From Bettongia penicillata ogilbyi (taxonomy: Eukaryota; Chordata; Mammalia; Diprotodontia; Potoroidae), in assembly GCA_023548195.1 (NCBI GenBank), contig JAJHZJ010000121.1, positions 4,405,680 through 4,469,679 on the forward strand: a DNA stretch of 64,000 nucleotides. Reading direction: 5' to 3'. Position 1 is the first letter of the stretch; every line of letters begins with the position of its first letter. The position numbers and the translations under genes are program-made. The notes under the pieces are model-generated. The model searched no databases. It was not told the origin of the DNA and was given only the letters and a program-made list of their open reading frames with translations. Positions 34,300-44,899 of this stretch are shown piece after piece.

Positions 34300-34445
34300 A
34301 AACTTGGGGTTTTTTTTGGCTACATTTCAACATAATAGGTTTCCTTTATAATCAAATGTATTTTCTTTTATTAGAAAACATCATTCTGAGGCGTCCACAG
34401 ACTTTGCCAGATTGCCTTACCAAAAAGGTTAAGAATCCCTGCTCC
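34300..34445 (-). mobile_element. hAT-like non-autonomous element, minus strand
   Basis: On the minus strand it starts with the gggattcttaacctttttgg terminus, then gtctgtggacgcctcagaat gatg and gattataaaggaaacctatt. This is the same order as 15829-16010. Confidence 0.65.
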
Positions 34446-35020
34446 ACAGTATCTAGCATGGTGTACATACACAAGTGGACTTCTTCCCCCATTCTTTTTA
34501 AATTCTTTTAAATTAGATTTCCAAGACACCTTGCAAGTATATTCTCACCAGCCTTTATTAGGTATATTCCATCTCTAGCCTTGAGCTTGTCATTTCTATA
34601 TTTTGAGCCCTGGTCTGGAAATCCAAATACTGCTTTCAGACCCTGCCTTCTTAGAAGGCTGTTTACTTCCCAGATCAGTTTTTCTCTTCTGTTTCCCCTG
34701 CCTTCCATGAACAACACTGATGACAACACCATCTCTTCCCCGTGGTCTCCAATTTCTTGTACAAGACTTCATAATCTTTGGTAATATTTCTTCAGTTCCT
34801 TCTGGCAATATAATTTTTGCTTCCAAAAATTGCCAAAGTGGGTAGTAGTCATCTGTTTTGATAAGTCTCAGGCAGTTCTCTGGTATGTTTTGTATACAGA
34901 AAGCATGTTTCTGCCCAGGAAGGCAGCAGACCTCTTTATTGCTGCTGTCAGGTTGACAGATAGCTGGCTCAGAGTCCCTGACCAGTAGTAACCAACCAAT
35001 ACTGCTCCTCTTTGATTCTT
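34446..35020 (-). mobile_element. CR1/L3-type LINE, possible ORF1 esterase region, minus strand
   Basis: Minus-strand translation around 34900-35000 reads VLVGYYWSGTLSQLSVNL, a few residues, then SAAFLGR. CR1 ORF1 esterase domains have VLVVGDSLLRGTE, a short stretch and then CCLPGAR. The catalytic GDS is gone. The order 3' end, endonuclease and esterase from 32742 to 35020 fits one old minus-strand element with an internal deletion. Open frames at 34508-34826 (-) belong to it and carry no other recognisable domain. Confidence 0.5.
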
Positions 35021-36034
35021 CCTCTGATCTTTATGGCATGACTTTTTTCCCTGATAGTTTCTGTGACTCTACTGTACTATCCTTGGAAAGACAATTAGTC
35101 TCTTCTTCCTCAGAGCTGCTAGAAAGGGGAACTTTTCCTTATAAAGAGTGTCAAGCCTGTGTATTTTTGTTTTTTGTTTTTGCTCTAAGTGAACAGCTGT
35201 CCTTTTCATTTTGCTTTTCTTGAGTGTAGCACTTTATGAATTTCCAAACTCCTGACAAAAGTCACATCTCCCCTCTTCCATTTAAGATCCACAGTATCTT
35301 AATCTTTAATTCCACCATAAATTCACAGGAATATAATCAGTATTTGGAGTGTGTGTGTGTGTGTGTGTGTGCGTGCGTGTGTCTGTGTGTACATGTGAAT
35401 ACACATTTCAAAGCAATGTTCCACAAGTTTTCTATAGGTGAATTAAGGGCTGTGTCCATCTTCCTTGCTGCTACATTTTAGGGAATTTTGATGCAAACTC
35501 TTGCTTTTGTCATTTTTGGGGGGTTTTAACATACATTAAATATTCATTTTATGTTAGGATTTTAGGTGTACAAATATTCTCAATAAACCAGGTATTTATT
35601 GAGTGCTTACTTTCAATTCTTACTGGCTGTCAAAGCCTGGTAAGTTTAGCCCTTTATTATTCACATTGATGAAATTTGGGATTTGGGGGCAAAATTTATC
35701 TGATTTTGCTATTTATTTGGTCTACAGTGTCAACTCTACAATTATCAACTCTGCTCTGTCTCCATGTCCTCTCATTTTTTATGGGCTATATATAATTCCA
35801 GAGTGAAGAGCTTTCAGGGCAGGGGATCTGCAACTCATTTTGACCAACTGAGAGAAAGTGGGGAAAAGATCTGGTAAAGAAAATAATCAGCATGCTATTT
35901 ATGCTTCAAAGATGTTCTAGGGTGAAGATATCTTTAATTTTGTGAGCTTAAAATAATACCATCACTTACAGTTTACTTTTCCTATTTTCATTCACTATTT
36001 ATTCCTCATTCTCACAATTTCCAATTTCTCATTC
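35021..36034. other. Unassigned sequence with a TG microsatellite
   Basis: No gene recognised. A (TG)n tract with CG interruptions lies at 35349-35390. The left edge may still be CR1/L3. Confidence 0.4.
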
Positions 36035-36049
36035 ATCCTGAAACTTTTT

Positions 36050-36317
36050 CTTTTCTTCCTCCCTCTCTCCCTCCCTCCCTCTCTCCCTCCCTCCCTCCCT
36101 CCCTCCCTCCCTCCTTCCTTCCTTCCTTCCTTCCTTCCCTCCTTCCTTCCCTCCTTCCTTCCCTCCTTCCTTCCTTCCCTCCCTCTCTCCCTCCCTCCCT
36201 TCCTCCCTCCTTCCTTCCTTCCTTCCTTCCTTCCTTCCTTCCTTCCTTCCTTCCTTCCTTCCTTCCTTCCTTCCTTCCTTCCTTCCTTCCTTCTTTCCTC
36301 TCTCCCCCCTTCTTCCT
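36050..36317. repeat. (CCTT)/(CCCT) microsatellite derived from a 7SL tail
   Basis: About 260 bases of pure pyrimidine tetranucleotides, mixing ccct, cctt and ttcc units. It lies between the left target-site copy (36035-36048) and the 3' end of the minus-strand 7SL pseudogene, so it occupies the place of that retrocopy's A tail. The Lys/Glu/Gly-rich open frame across it is an artefact. Confidence 0.95.
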
Positions 36318-36321
36318 TTCT

Positions 36322-36578
36322 TTCTCTCAGAATGGAAAGTCAATAGTTGCTCATGGCCCAGTTCCATTGGTGAGCTCACAGAAGGTTTGACCTACTTTGT
36401 TTCCAATATGAATCAGTTCACCCTTCCTTAAGTGGTCTGGTGGCCTTGGGGTTCAATATCTTGGTGTTAGACTTAGTATGGACATCTGATTGGCTTTAGC
36501 TCTGCTGAGCTCAAGTGATCTATCAGCCCCAGCTTCCCTGGTATCAGAAATTATAGGCATATGCCATCATAATTGGCT
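36322..36578 (-). pseudogene. RN7SL (pseudogene): 7SL (SRP) RNA pseudogene, full length, minus strand
   Basis: The complement of 7SL RNA along its whole length. Plus-strand landmarks are gtcaatagttgctcatggcc, aaggtttgacctac, ttcacccttccttaagtgg, tctggtggccttggggtt, acatctgattggc, gagctcaagtgatctatcag, ccccagcttccctggtatc, and attataggcatatgccatca up to ggc at 36577, where the RNA starts (gcc). Flanking copies atcctgaaactttt (36035-36048) and atcctgaaatttt (36579-36591) abut the exact 5' end and the far side of the microsatellite tail, as for LINE-mediated retroposition. Substitutions throughout make it non-functional. Confidence 0.88.
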
Positions 36579-36704
36579 ATCCTGAAATTTTCAGAAAGAT
36601 ACATTTCTAACTCCCCCACGCAATTTCCCATAGGTACTGAAACAAGAACTCAATAGTATTTCCTTTGATAGTTTTGCCACTATTATTTTTGTTTACGTCT
36701 CAGC

Positions 36705-36790
36705 ACTGATATTTAATGCCTGCGTGAATTGAGGCAGATCACTTGACCCAAGTCTTAGTTTCAACAGTAAAGTGGGGATCCTTGCATATT
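36705..36790 (+). repeat. tRNA-derived SINE fragment
   Basis: The text gaattgaggcagatcacttg, acccaagtcttagtttcaa and agtaaagtggggatcc is a diverged SINE core. Confidence 0.45.
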
Positions 36791-36959
36791 TCTGTGGTCT
36801 GAGAGGTGACCTAAGCCAGAAAGAGGGTTCATAGATTGCACTTTTGGCTGTTAAAAGTAAACTAGGTCTACATCCAGTGTACCTTTTTCCCATGTCCAGT
36901 CCTCCTACCTGTCTAAGCATCTGACCCTTGGTATTTTACAGACAACTCCTGCTATGAAC

Positions 36960-37480
36960 CTGGTGTTGGTTTTCAATTTATGTTTAATGTCTTTGGATCA
37001 CTCCTCCTTGGCTACTAAGGTGGTTGCTCTTCCTTTACTCTCCCACACAATACTTAAAGTTTTACCAACTTATCGGCACTTGTTAGCTTTCCTCTGAACA
37101 GGACATGCCAGTAATCTTAGCATGGAGGCCAAAAGAGAGGCTCCCTGTTTTTCCCTTTCTTGGCATGAGTGACTCCATCTTTAAATAAGCCTTCTTTCAC
37201 TATAAATTCATATGTCACTGAGACTAGGTCAGGGGTAAACCCAAATACAGAGACAATACAGGATTCCTTTCTGCCTCTATACCTGCTTATCCCAATGGAT
37301 ATGAAAATATTTTGAAAAATGTAAAAAAATATGCAAATGTCAAGCATTTTTCTATAAGTTGGCTCAAGATCTCACCTCTGAGTTCATATACCCTATTTGT
37401 TACTTGTAGCTGTTCAATAATAAATCAGTATAATAAATCAATAATGGCTTGGCATCCATCTCAGAATCCCCCGCAAGATG
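36960..37480 (-). other. Unassigned; possible internal part of a retroviral-like element
   Basis: No domain recognised. It lies immediately downstream (minus strand) of the possible LTR at 37481-37945 and contains only short broken frames. Confidence 0.2.
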
Positions 37481-37945
37481 TCAATCTATCACTCTAAGTG
37501 TCTTTCTCCTAATTCTTGCTGCTACCTTTGCAAGCAGTGAGGCTTATGCAGCAATTAAATAACACCTGGTTTTATTACAGACAGGAATAGAACAACCGCC
37601 AAAAATCCAAATAGAAAATTTCTTTTTCATCGACCCTTTTTCCCATAGAAGTTCAAAAATGTTCTTCCTAATTTCTAGTTCTGCCTTAGTCTCTACTATC
37701 TTGAGGGCCTCTGAGGGGGTGTCTCCTGGGGTATCACTCACCTGATTCTCTGTCTTGGTCTGCTCACTCCTCCCTTGTGGTTGCTGCTGCTTCCAATGCA
37801 ACGAATTCTCTGTTTCTCTCTTGGTCCGCAGTCCCTGCAGTGTCCAGCTCAGTTCTCCCTTCTCAGTTTCTTTCAATGGTGAGATTACTTTAGCTAACTA
37901 CCTCTTATTATGCCAATCATTCATAGAAATAACATGGAACTGAAC
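37481..37945 (-). mobile_element. Possible old LTR of an endogenous retrovirus, minus strand
   Basis: Read on the minus strand, the segment has an AATAAA-type signal near 37570-37576, then about 80 bases ending in ca. Next comes cttgcgggggattctgag, which resembles the tRNA-binding site region after some gammaretrovirus-like LTRs. A splice-donor-like caggtgagtg occurs near 37740. A 110-codon open frame (37544-37876) has no recognisable domain. No second LTR or gag/pol was seen, so this may be a solo or chance arrangement. Confidence 0.3.
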
Positions 37946-38624
37946 AGTACTTTTCCCTTAGTTCTGTTGTTAGACAAGTCCTAAAGAATAATTTCAAGGC
38001 AGCAGGGCCAAACAGAATGTCCTACAAGGACCTCGAGGCTTCCAGTGGTAATGTGTCTTGCCTATATCCCTAAAAAGTTGCTTGGGGCTGCACAGAGAGA
38101 ATATATATTCCTGTTCTACAGTTGCACTCCTTCAACTAGCTTCCACTATGCCAAAGAGAGCTTTGTGCATCGAAGGTCATGGCCACTACCACCATTATTT
38201 TTATTATGTGTGGTAGAATGTTTCAAGTAGAAAGACAGAGGAAAAATACCTGACTAAAATTTAACTCTCCTTTTCAATTTTGCTATGATTTATTTTGCCC
38301 TTGCTCTAGATTGTTTCTTCCTTTTGGTGATAAATGGATCTCGTATGGGATTCTCATATCCCTTGATGATATAATAAAACAGTGTTGAGCACAGAACAAT
38401 GAACTGAGCCAAACTTCAAGATTATATACATGCATCAGTTATTTCTTTTGTTTCAGTTCACTTTGGTTAGAGAGAATATAGTGTACCACACTATAATGCA
38501 GAGTCTGAGAAAACTGTGAATAAAACAGTGCATTTGTTTGCTGGGAATATTTTATAAACGGATCAGGACCTATTAAGGCAGATATTTTTAGCTTAAAAAC
38601 CCTTAAAAACTGGATAGAGAAGAA
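37946..38624. other. Unassigned sequence
   Basis: No gene or repeat recognised. Confidence 0.4.
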
Positions 38625-38815
38625 TTAAAGGATAGATAGTTATAGAGCTGAAAGAGTCCTTAGAAATTATCTAGTTTAACCCCTTCACTCCTATTTTATA
38701 GATGAGGAAACGGAGGCCTGAAGAAGATCACACAGATAGTGACAAAACTGAAGATAAAACCCAGGTCATTTGATGTCAATTCCAGTACTCTTTCTACCTT
38801 GCCACAATTTTTTTT
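38625..38815 (-). repeat. MIR-type SINE, minus strand
   Basis: Well-preserved complement of the SINE: agagctgaaagagtccttag, aaattatctagtttaacccc, tatagatgaggaaacggagg, cacacagatagtgacaaaac and ccagtactctttctaccttg. Confidence 0.8.
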
Positions 38816-38924
38816 TTTAACGAACGTTGTCTTCAAGTCTTTGAAAGGCTGTGACTCAGAAAACAAGCTAAACTTGTTTTGCTTGGTGGTAGAGTCGTAG
38901 AGCCAGAAGCAGTAACTGGAGAAG

Positions 38925-39320
38925 AAGCATGGTACACTGGAGAAGAAACTGCTCTGTATTTGGAGTTAGATGACATGGACTTGAATCCTGGTTTTGCTGC
39001 TTATAGTACTAGGACCTAGATTAATGTAATAATCAAATGAATAAAGCATTTTTAATGAAGTGCCTGTTATGCACTAGGCATTGTGCCAAGAGCTAGGAAT
39101 AAAGAAACACAATTTTGTCCTTGGCTTCAGAGGCTCACATTCTACTGATGAGTGGAAGTCAGGCCGTGGAGAGCTGGGCATACAAAATGCCTACAAACAA
39201 ATCCAGGTAATGTGAAAAATGAATGATTTTTTGGGGGGCTGAGGTACAAGTCAATTAATCTTCCTGTGCTTCAGTTTCCTTAGCTGCATATTTAAAGGGT
39301 TTAGGTTGTGTGAACATTTT
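38925..39320 (+). repeat. tRNA-derived SINE split by an L2 fragment
   Basis: The left half (to about 39030) reads tggtacactggagaagaaac, gtatttggagttagatgaca and tggacttgaatcctgg. The right half (39245-39320) reads tcaattaatcttcctgtgct and tcagtttccttagctgcata. The two halves together make one SINE. Confidence 0.65.
39034..39240 (-). repeat. L2 3' end, minus strand
   Basis: Reads aatgaataaagcatttttaa, tgcctgttatgcactaggca, ttgtgccaagagctaggaat and gcttcagaggctcacattct, the reversed L2 terminus, lying between two halves of a SINE. Because L2 is generally old, the order of events could also be a rearrangement. Confidence 0.65.
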
Positions 39321-40110
39321 TTTCTATTAATACATTTTTGTTTTGACCGCCGTCTCCCTCCTATCACCTACATACCTTCCCTTAAAAGAAAAGTGGAACC
39401 ATTGCTATAGCTTGTGACTAATAGAATATTTCATTTTCTATTCCTGTTATGGTTCTTTGTGAAGTTGTAGAGATGTTGATTTAGTCAATGTAAGGGAAAA
39501 AAAAACTTTCTAACAAAAATACATGGACATATTACATCTAATTGCCACTTCTGGGTTCCTACTTTGATCTGGGGTGGAGGAATTGTAATACATGTAAGTA
39601 TCTGAATCCCAAGAAACCTGACTGGCCCAGGTAGTGAACTGGTTTTGGATGTTAGGGGCCTATGGGCCTTTATGTTGAGCTAGACAAAGGAAAATAGAAT
39701 TTTTTTACAAATGCACCCACAAGGTTAAGTGAGCACCAGGGTTAGCAGAATTCCTTTGGAATCAGGGACTGCATTCATTTGCATAGTGAAGGGATCTGAT
39801 GTAACTGTCCTGCATTAAAGGGCAGCCAGGTCCCCATCAGTGCCCCCCATGGGCTCATTTATTTGGATTACCACTATTTGAAGTTATAAAAATGTGAAAT
39901 ATGGTAATTGTTTCCAGCCCAAAGATAAGAGGGATTGAGAATAAAAATAATGCCACCACTTTAGGGGATTCATTATTCATACTAATCAGAGCATAGCTGT
40001 GTTAATCTTTGTAATAATTATTCTCTAAGAATGTGTCTTTGCCCTTTTACATTCCTAGCCATTCATGATTCCCAGGGACTGATGATGAAACTTGCTATTC
40101 AGTATAGAGA
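39321..40110. other. Unique sequence; candidate conserved block 39750-40110
   Basis: The left part may include a LINE 3' UTR remnant near 39330-39400. Bases 39750-40110 are repeat-free with complex texture (ggcagccaggtccccatcag, ccagcccaaagataagaggg) and homeodomain-like sites. Only an alignment could show conservation. Confidence 0.3.
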
Positions 40111-40139
40111 GGTGATAGATTTAGGGTGCTGAATGAGAT

Positions 40140-40211
40140 TTTATATATATATATATACACACCCCCCCCCACATATATATATACATACATACATATATAT
40201 ATGTATGTGTG

Positions 40212-40277
<66 letters not shown>

Positions 40278-40280
40278 CAA
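40140..40280. repeat. (TA)n microsatellite, about 140 bases
   Basis: Long TA runs with CA and TG margins and a C9 tract (caccccccccc). It can form cruciforms and explains several spurious 'YIYIYI' frames. Confidence 0.95.
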
Positions 40281-40984
40281 TGCGTAAACAACCATTGAGG
40301 GACTTTGTTTTGCTAGACCACGCATATTTGCTATAAGAAATTTGTCATTCTTCTCTTTTTGGTCAATGAAATGGGGGGGGTAGGAAGATGAGAAAATAGA
40401 TTTCTATTAATTAAAAAAAATAGAGGTGAGGGGGCACTACAGATGTGGGATGTTTCATGCACTTTCAGAGTGCATATTATTAGTTATACTTAATTGTGTT
40501 ATTTGGTTACAAGAGACCTCTCATGAAGTGGAAATAGTCTTTAAATGTAATGTAAAACCAAAATGCATTCATACATGTTATTATTTTGATTTAAAATATT
40601 TTAATCTGTTAAAATAAAATAAAATAAATGAAAACAAAATATTAAATTTTTCTATTTTATTAATATTAAAAAATTCCTAGTCATGTTAGATTGGAAGTTC
40701 TCGTCATTCAGCCCTACAAGGTGCAATTCCCACTGTACCTCAAGGTTCGGGAGGAAGAAAACCATTTCACCGGCCTTCTTCTTTGCCTAAATCAGACTCA
40801 GACAAGTTTCAAGTGGAGAATTGTTCAAGTGTAGCTGGTAGACTGTGTAGCTGTTGGCTGACAATTCTGAAAGTGATTTGCATACAGGTGAGAACCTGTG
40901 AGTCACAGCTGAAGGAGGGTATCTTGAATAACACTTCACATGTAATTCAAATCATGTTCCTCCTTTCCAGCCTCCTTAAGTTCC
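40281..40984. other. Unassigned AT-rich sequence
   Basis: No gene recognised; contains an AAAT-rich stretch at 40605-40670. Confidence 0.4.
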
Positions 40985-42660
40985 TGACCTTTGCATGACT
41001 ATTATCTCCATATTTCTGGAAACTAGACCTCTCTGCAGGTTAAGACAATAGTCACTTTTAAAAAAAATTCAGTTTACTAAAACCTAAAGATCTTTTTCAA
41101 GTAAACTGCTCCCTAAACATGTTTTCCCTGTATTTTACTTGTTAAATCAGTTCCTGAGCCCATGTCTAAGACTTTATCCTTATTAAGTTTTATCTTCTTC
41201 TATTCATCCCCATGTCATATACTTTCAAAATCTTATTAAGTCTGAATTCTGTAATTCACTCTGTTAGCCGATTTTCCCAGATTTGTGTCACTTGCAATTT
41301 GATAAGCACGTCATTTATGCCTTTAGTCATAGCATGAATACAAATGTTAAACAGTACAGAACCAAGCACAAATACCTAGGGCATTTTATGATGGACATTC
41401 CAAATTGATGCTAAGCCATTATTATTGACTTCTTTTTAGGTCTGATCACACAATCCTGTCTAAATCTATCCAATTATTCCATAGTCTAGCTCACATCTCT
41501 GTATTTCTTATAAGAAAAGCAAGAGAGATTTTACTAAATGTTTTGCTAAGATCCAGGTAGGCTGAATTTATAGTATTCTCCTAATTTACCAGTTTCTGTT
41601 TCTTTTTTCAAATGTTCAGTAATCATTTAAAAAATAATATATTCTGGGATTTTGTTAGGAATCAGAGTTAAGTTCAATTGGCTGTCGTTTTCAGATCTCT
41701 TTCTTTCCTATTTTTGAAATTTGGGACCTTCACTCTTTTATCATCCTGCATTATTGAATTTTCCACAGTCTTTTAAATTTGACTGACAACATCTCAGCAA
41801 TAGCATCCTTTGGTTCCAGGGAATGTAGTTTATCTGCATAAGGTGCTTGTATTCATCAAAGGACACTAGGTACTATGTCCTTACTTATCTTGGGTTTCAG
41901 CACCATAAAGGAGATAGGAATTGATTGGATAGTGATTTCATTGGTATAGGGAACACCCAGGTGAAGAAACTTCCTCTACCAATAAAGACTGGCATCTTCC
42001 TTCTCTGCAACTTGTAGATTTACAGAGGTTTTAGAACACCAAGAAGTTAAGGGATTTGCCCAAGGTCATACACCCAGTATGTGTCACAGGGGAAGCTTGA
42101 ATCCGGGTCTTCCTGGCTTTAAAGTTAGCTCCATTATCTAACTTCTCATCTTCCTTCTAGTCATGTTTATTCTCTCTTTTCTAGTCCAAAGATCATTCCT
42201 ATTGGTAGAGAAAACAGAAGCAAGCCAAGAGTTCAAAGGTTCAGCTTTATTTGTATCATCACTTACAATCCCATCTACCCTATGCAATGTTTCCATATAT
42301 CCATTTTTGTCCTTTCACACAACTCCCCCTTTTCCTCTTTGGTTCCCTTTTGTGTCTTCAGGAATTCTTTCCCTGGTTTCCCATATCTTTTACACTGACT
42401 TCCCCACTAGGATTGTAATCCATGACATCCTAACTTTCTCTGAACCTTTTGAAATCTTCCCGGTCCTAGACATGTTTTCTTTTTTCCTCTATCACAAATT
42501 TTAAATTGAATAGTTCATTCCTTCTTTATGAGGTGTTCATGATTTCCATCTGAGTCACTAGTTCCTCTCTGTTGGTAAGAATCAGATACAAAATAAAATT
42601 TCCCTTGTGTACTGTCCCTTCCATTGCAATGAATTTTGGGATACAAACTAGGTCAGTGCA
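40985..42660 (-). mobile_element. CR1/L3-type LINE, reverse-transcriptase region, minus strand
   Basis: Minus-strand translation keeps fragments of the CR1-clade enzyme: NSAYLDLSKTFSKI around 41535-41580 (family AIYLDLSKAFDTV), VLGSVLFNICIHA around 41330-41370 (family VLGPVLFNIFINDL), and near 41281-41315 text equivalent to IDxMLIKFADDTK with the first catalytic Asp replaced and one base lost. The part from 42160 continues towards the endonuclease and matches 33590-33690 in the other copy. It is heavily broken, and a SINE interrupts it. Confidence 0.85.
42008..42145 (-). repeat. MIR-type SINE inside CR1/L3, minus strand
   Basis: The text aagttaagggatttgcccaa, ggtcatacacccagtatgtg, cttgaatccgggtcttcctg and gctccattatctaac is a clear SINE complement within the LINE. 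Confidence 0.75.
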
Positions 42661-42684
42661 GTCAGTCCTACATATCAGTGGAAA

Positions 42685-42860
42685 GGTTATTATCCTCAAT
42701 TGGCAGATGGGAGGAACTGAGGCTCAGTGAATATAGTCTACATACTCAAGGAGATTGCTTGGTGTTCCTGTTCTTGTGAAACTTCAGTGATCTGCCTGTG
42801 GTCATATAGCTAGCGTCAATGCCAGGTCACCTGACTCCAAGACTAGGGCTCTTTCTTTTC
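42685..42860 (-). repeat. MIR-type SINE, minus strand
   Basis: Reads ttatcctcaattggcagatg, ggaggaactgaggctcagtg, gatctgcctgtggtcatata, gctagcgtcaatgccaggtc and ctgactccaagactagggct, with a ~50-base insertion in the middle. Confidence 0.7.
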
Positions 42861-44899
42861 TTTCTGTGCTGACCAGATCAAACAAAGGAATATGTCATAA
42901 TTCAAAAAAGACAAATTTTGACTCTTCAATCCTATGAGAAATTGCTTGATTTAATCACTTTCTTTTATGAGGGAGCTAGCATGTATACTTCCCTAAATCT
43001 ATGTTCTTTTTTATTAAGCTATTCCCTTATATTTTGGAAATGATTAGTTCTTCTTTGTTCAATGATAATTCAATACTCATTAGGTTTCAGGCGTAATGTC
43101 AATGGATTCCTGCAGCTCGGGGTTGCTTTGGGGATCATCCAGGATCTGCCAGACCAGCTTCAACCTTCAGTTACCTTTGATATTTGTTCTAACTCAGTAT
43201 TTAGAGAAATTCTAAGAGTTCTTCATATGGCAGTTTTTAGTAATTACTAATTGATAATGAATTTCACTGCATAGTTGGAAGTAAAATGATTGTTGAGCTT
43301 GTATGTTTTATTCTGCTACAAGTATAATCTCAGCTATACTACATGTTAAGATCTATATTTATTTAATTTTTTGTGCGATTATTGGGTTACATTTACTTTT
43401 ATCATATCTTAGTTTCATTGAATAGTAACCTTTAATCCTTTTAATTGCCAAATTGCTAAGCCATGCATCCATTTTTAGAGAAGGTTGGTTAGAATTAGGT
43501 AGGGCAAAGTGCACCCGCACAATCCCCCAGTGAGATGGTCTAAAAGGAAGTCTCACAGAAGACTTTCTCAGGGACAGGGAGATGATGCCAAGTTTTACTT
43601 TTAGGAATTAGTTTACTTCATATTATTCTTATAATATTAGTTATTTGGGAATCAGAGGTAGAAATAGACCAGGGTCTTGTGATTCTTAGCAGAGTAGTGA
43701 ATACTAAAGCATTATTGACATGGAATTACTGATGGAACTTTGGCTACTGAAAAAAATAGTATGGACTAGGCTGTTTATGTGGGAGATTAAATATACTTTG
43801 CATGCAGCCTCGTTAGAATTAAGTCTCTCATTAGTTCCTGCTTTTGCAGAAATAATTAGATCACAGTTATATTAGCCAGTGCTGGTGATCAGACCTGTCT
43901 CATTTTGCAGTCCATAGTGGAAAGTTATTGCACAGGAGAGGTTATAATACCATAGCTTGCATGCATATAGATGCCTTTGTAACTCAAGGAAATCCACATG
44001 AACAATGTCTTGGATTCCTCTCTTAAATGGTCCTTTGTCAGTCTGTTTTTTTTTTCTTTAGGTCAAAGCTTTAGGCACTAGAACAAGGCAATCATGTCTT
44101 TTTCTTGTGTTCGGAAAAAATGGAGCCCTCAGCCATGGCAAGGTCTAGCAATCTGTGGCAAGGAGGGAATTAATCTGAACTGGTTTGATTGTTCAAGGCC
44201 AGGTCCACCGTTAAGAACTGGTCCATGACTAGACTAAGTGGGCTCTTGTTTGAGAATATGGTTCTAAGGCTCCCTCTATCTTTACTATAAAGGAAAAACA
44301 CCCAGGGAAGAGGACTGTTCTCTCAAACTAACTAATCCTTACATCAGTATTCGTTTACCAGGCTGCAATACCTAGGAGACAATAGCTAATAGCCTAAAAG
44401 AAAAATTTAAGCATTTTTTAGGATGTGTCCCAACTCTCAAGAGTACAACCTATAATATTCTGAGTATATCAATGCAAAGAACTTTTTTCTCTCTCATTTC
44501 TGTCTTTATTTTTACAAGTACAAAATGATGAGTACAACAGATTAAAAGCAGTAATGAGCCACAACACAGCTCATTAAGGTCATTAAAATGCTCAATAGAA
44601 ATATGGGAACATGTGTGTTAGTGATTTTATGAGCAACCCACTCATAAAACTTTCTAAACTCCAGAATATTTGGTGGCCACTAGACTTTCCCCGTCTATGC
44701 TTGAAAACGAGCTTAATAATGTACTCAGAGACATTTAATTCCCCGTTTGTGTTTACATGTGGTAGAGAGATTTCACGTTAGAAGTCTTTGTGAAATTGGA
44801 TGAGGTCCTTTCCTCTTGAGTCTGCCTCTCTGTGCCTAGAAAACAGATTTTTCTCCTCTTTTTGTCTTTTTGTCTGGTGCTTTTAATTTTTCATATCCC
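42861..44899. other. Unique sequence, no recognised repeat
   Basis: A 2-kb stretch free of repeats I can name, without a convincing open frame. Its lack of repeats beside the next block is itself suggestive. Confidence 0.4.

Noticed and set aside
36029..36379. Open frame of Lys/Glu/Gly/Arg repeats on the minus strand
   Set aside because: Pure translation of the tetranucleotide microsatellite.
42163..42504. 113-codon open frame on the plus strand
   Set aside because: Antisense to a degraded CR1/L3 LINE.
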